A stretch of DNA of 6,514 nucleotides from an uncultured Chlorobiota bacterium (GTDB taxonomy: Bacteria; Bacteroidota; Bacteroidia; Bacteroidales; JAADGE01), in assembly GCA_947311125.1 (NCBI GenBank), contig CAMZKI010000291.1:1-6514 (forward strand), in the 5' to 3' direction. Both the position numbers and the translations under genes were made by a program. The notes under the pieces are model-generated. The model made no database searches. It was not told the origin of the DNA and saw only the letters and a program-made list of their open reading frames with translations. Positions 6,350-6,514 of this stretch are shown piece after piece; the first letter of the stretch is position 1; each line of letters opens with the position of its first letter.

Positions 6350-6514
6350 ATGAGTTTTTTAAAATTTATCAGAAAAAGGGCGAAGAAAGATAATATTAAC
6401 TTAGCTGATTCTGAGTCGATAATAAAAAAAATTACGTCTGCACACGAAAAATGTCATAATAATATCAAAAAAGAACAAGGGAAAGTTTATGAATTAAAAA
6501 ATATCGTTAATAAA
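6350..6514 (+). CDS. Hypothetical protein, N-terminal fragment (cut by window end)
   Basis: Fifty-five codons are open from ATG at 6350 to the last base of the window. The peptide begins MSFLKFIRKRAKKDNINLAD and continues Lys/Asn-rich with a likely long helix (about 20-55, including a Cys-His pair at 35-36). The start is supported by an in-frame TAA at 6332-6334 with no other ATG between; an A-rich stretch precedes it, as is common in Bacteroidota. There is no signal peptide: the first residues are basic and only briefly hydrophobic. I do not recognise a family from this fragment. It is transcribed divergently from the lipoprotein gene, so it is not in that operon. Confidence 0.55.
   Translation, partial: MSFLKFIRKRAKKDNINLADSESIIKKITSAHEKCHNNIKKEQGKVYELKNIVNK

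Overview
The window is AT-rich DNA that most likely comes from a member of the Bacteroidota. The HtpG reads like the Bacteroidota type: ELISNAVDAT in place of the usual ...SDA, and a long charged C-terminal coil. No gene has a clear Shine-Dalgarno sequence. At least one promoter matches the Bacteroidota TTTG / TAnnTTTG pattern. There is also a lipoprotein of a Bacteroidota OmpA-like type, and the SiaB/SiaC families are common there. I cannot name a genus.

Layout. Bases 1-230 are a perfect inverted repeat (two 88-base arms, 54-base centre) made of MORN-repeat coding sequence. The minus strand reads MORN protein through the centre and left arm. The plus strand reads it through the right arm to a stop at 324-326. 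Neither copy has a start codon, so this looks like a fold-back at a contig end (assembly or amplification chimera), although a real rearrangement cannot be excluded. Next come siaB (353-1501, +), a double-domain SiaB-like (GHKL-type) kinase whose second domain has lost its ATP-binding motifs, and siaC (1520-1879, -), the matching SiaC regulatory phosphoprotein. The two genes converge, 18 bases apart. htpG (2018-4072, -) encodes the HSP90 chaperone; it ends in a strong hairpin terminator, after which siaC has its own promoter. A lipoprotein gene (4222-6006, -) combines an N-terminal beta-rich region, an OmpA-like domain with a large helical insertion, and C-terminal TPRs; it also ends in a strong terminator. 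A 343-base AT-rich divergent intergenic region follows, then the first 55 codons of an unrecognised gene (6350-6514, +) cut by the window edge.

How the genes may work together. SiaB and SiaC form a partner-switch pair: the kinase phosphorylates SiaC, a phosphatase (SiaA) reverses this, and unphosphorylated SiaC acts on an output protein, which is a diguanylate cyclase in Pseudomonas. Only kinase and substrate are visible here, so phosphatase and output must lie elsewhere. HtpG and the lipoprotein are each bounded by a terminator and look like independent housekeeping or envelope genes. I saw no CRISPR, tRNA, rRNA, insertion sequence or defence system. The most notable points are the degenerate second SiaB domain, the fold-back at the left end, and the OmpA-insert-TPR lipoprotein.
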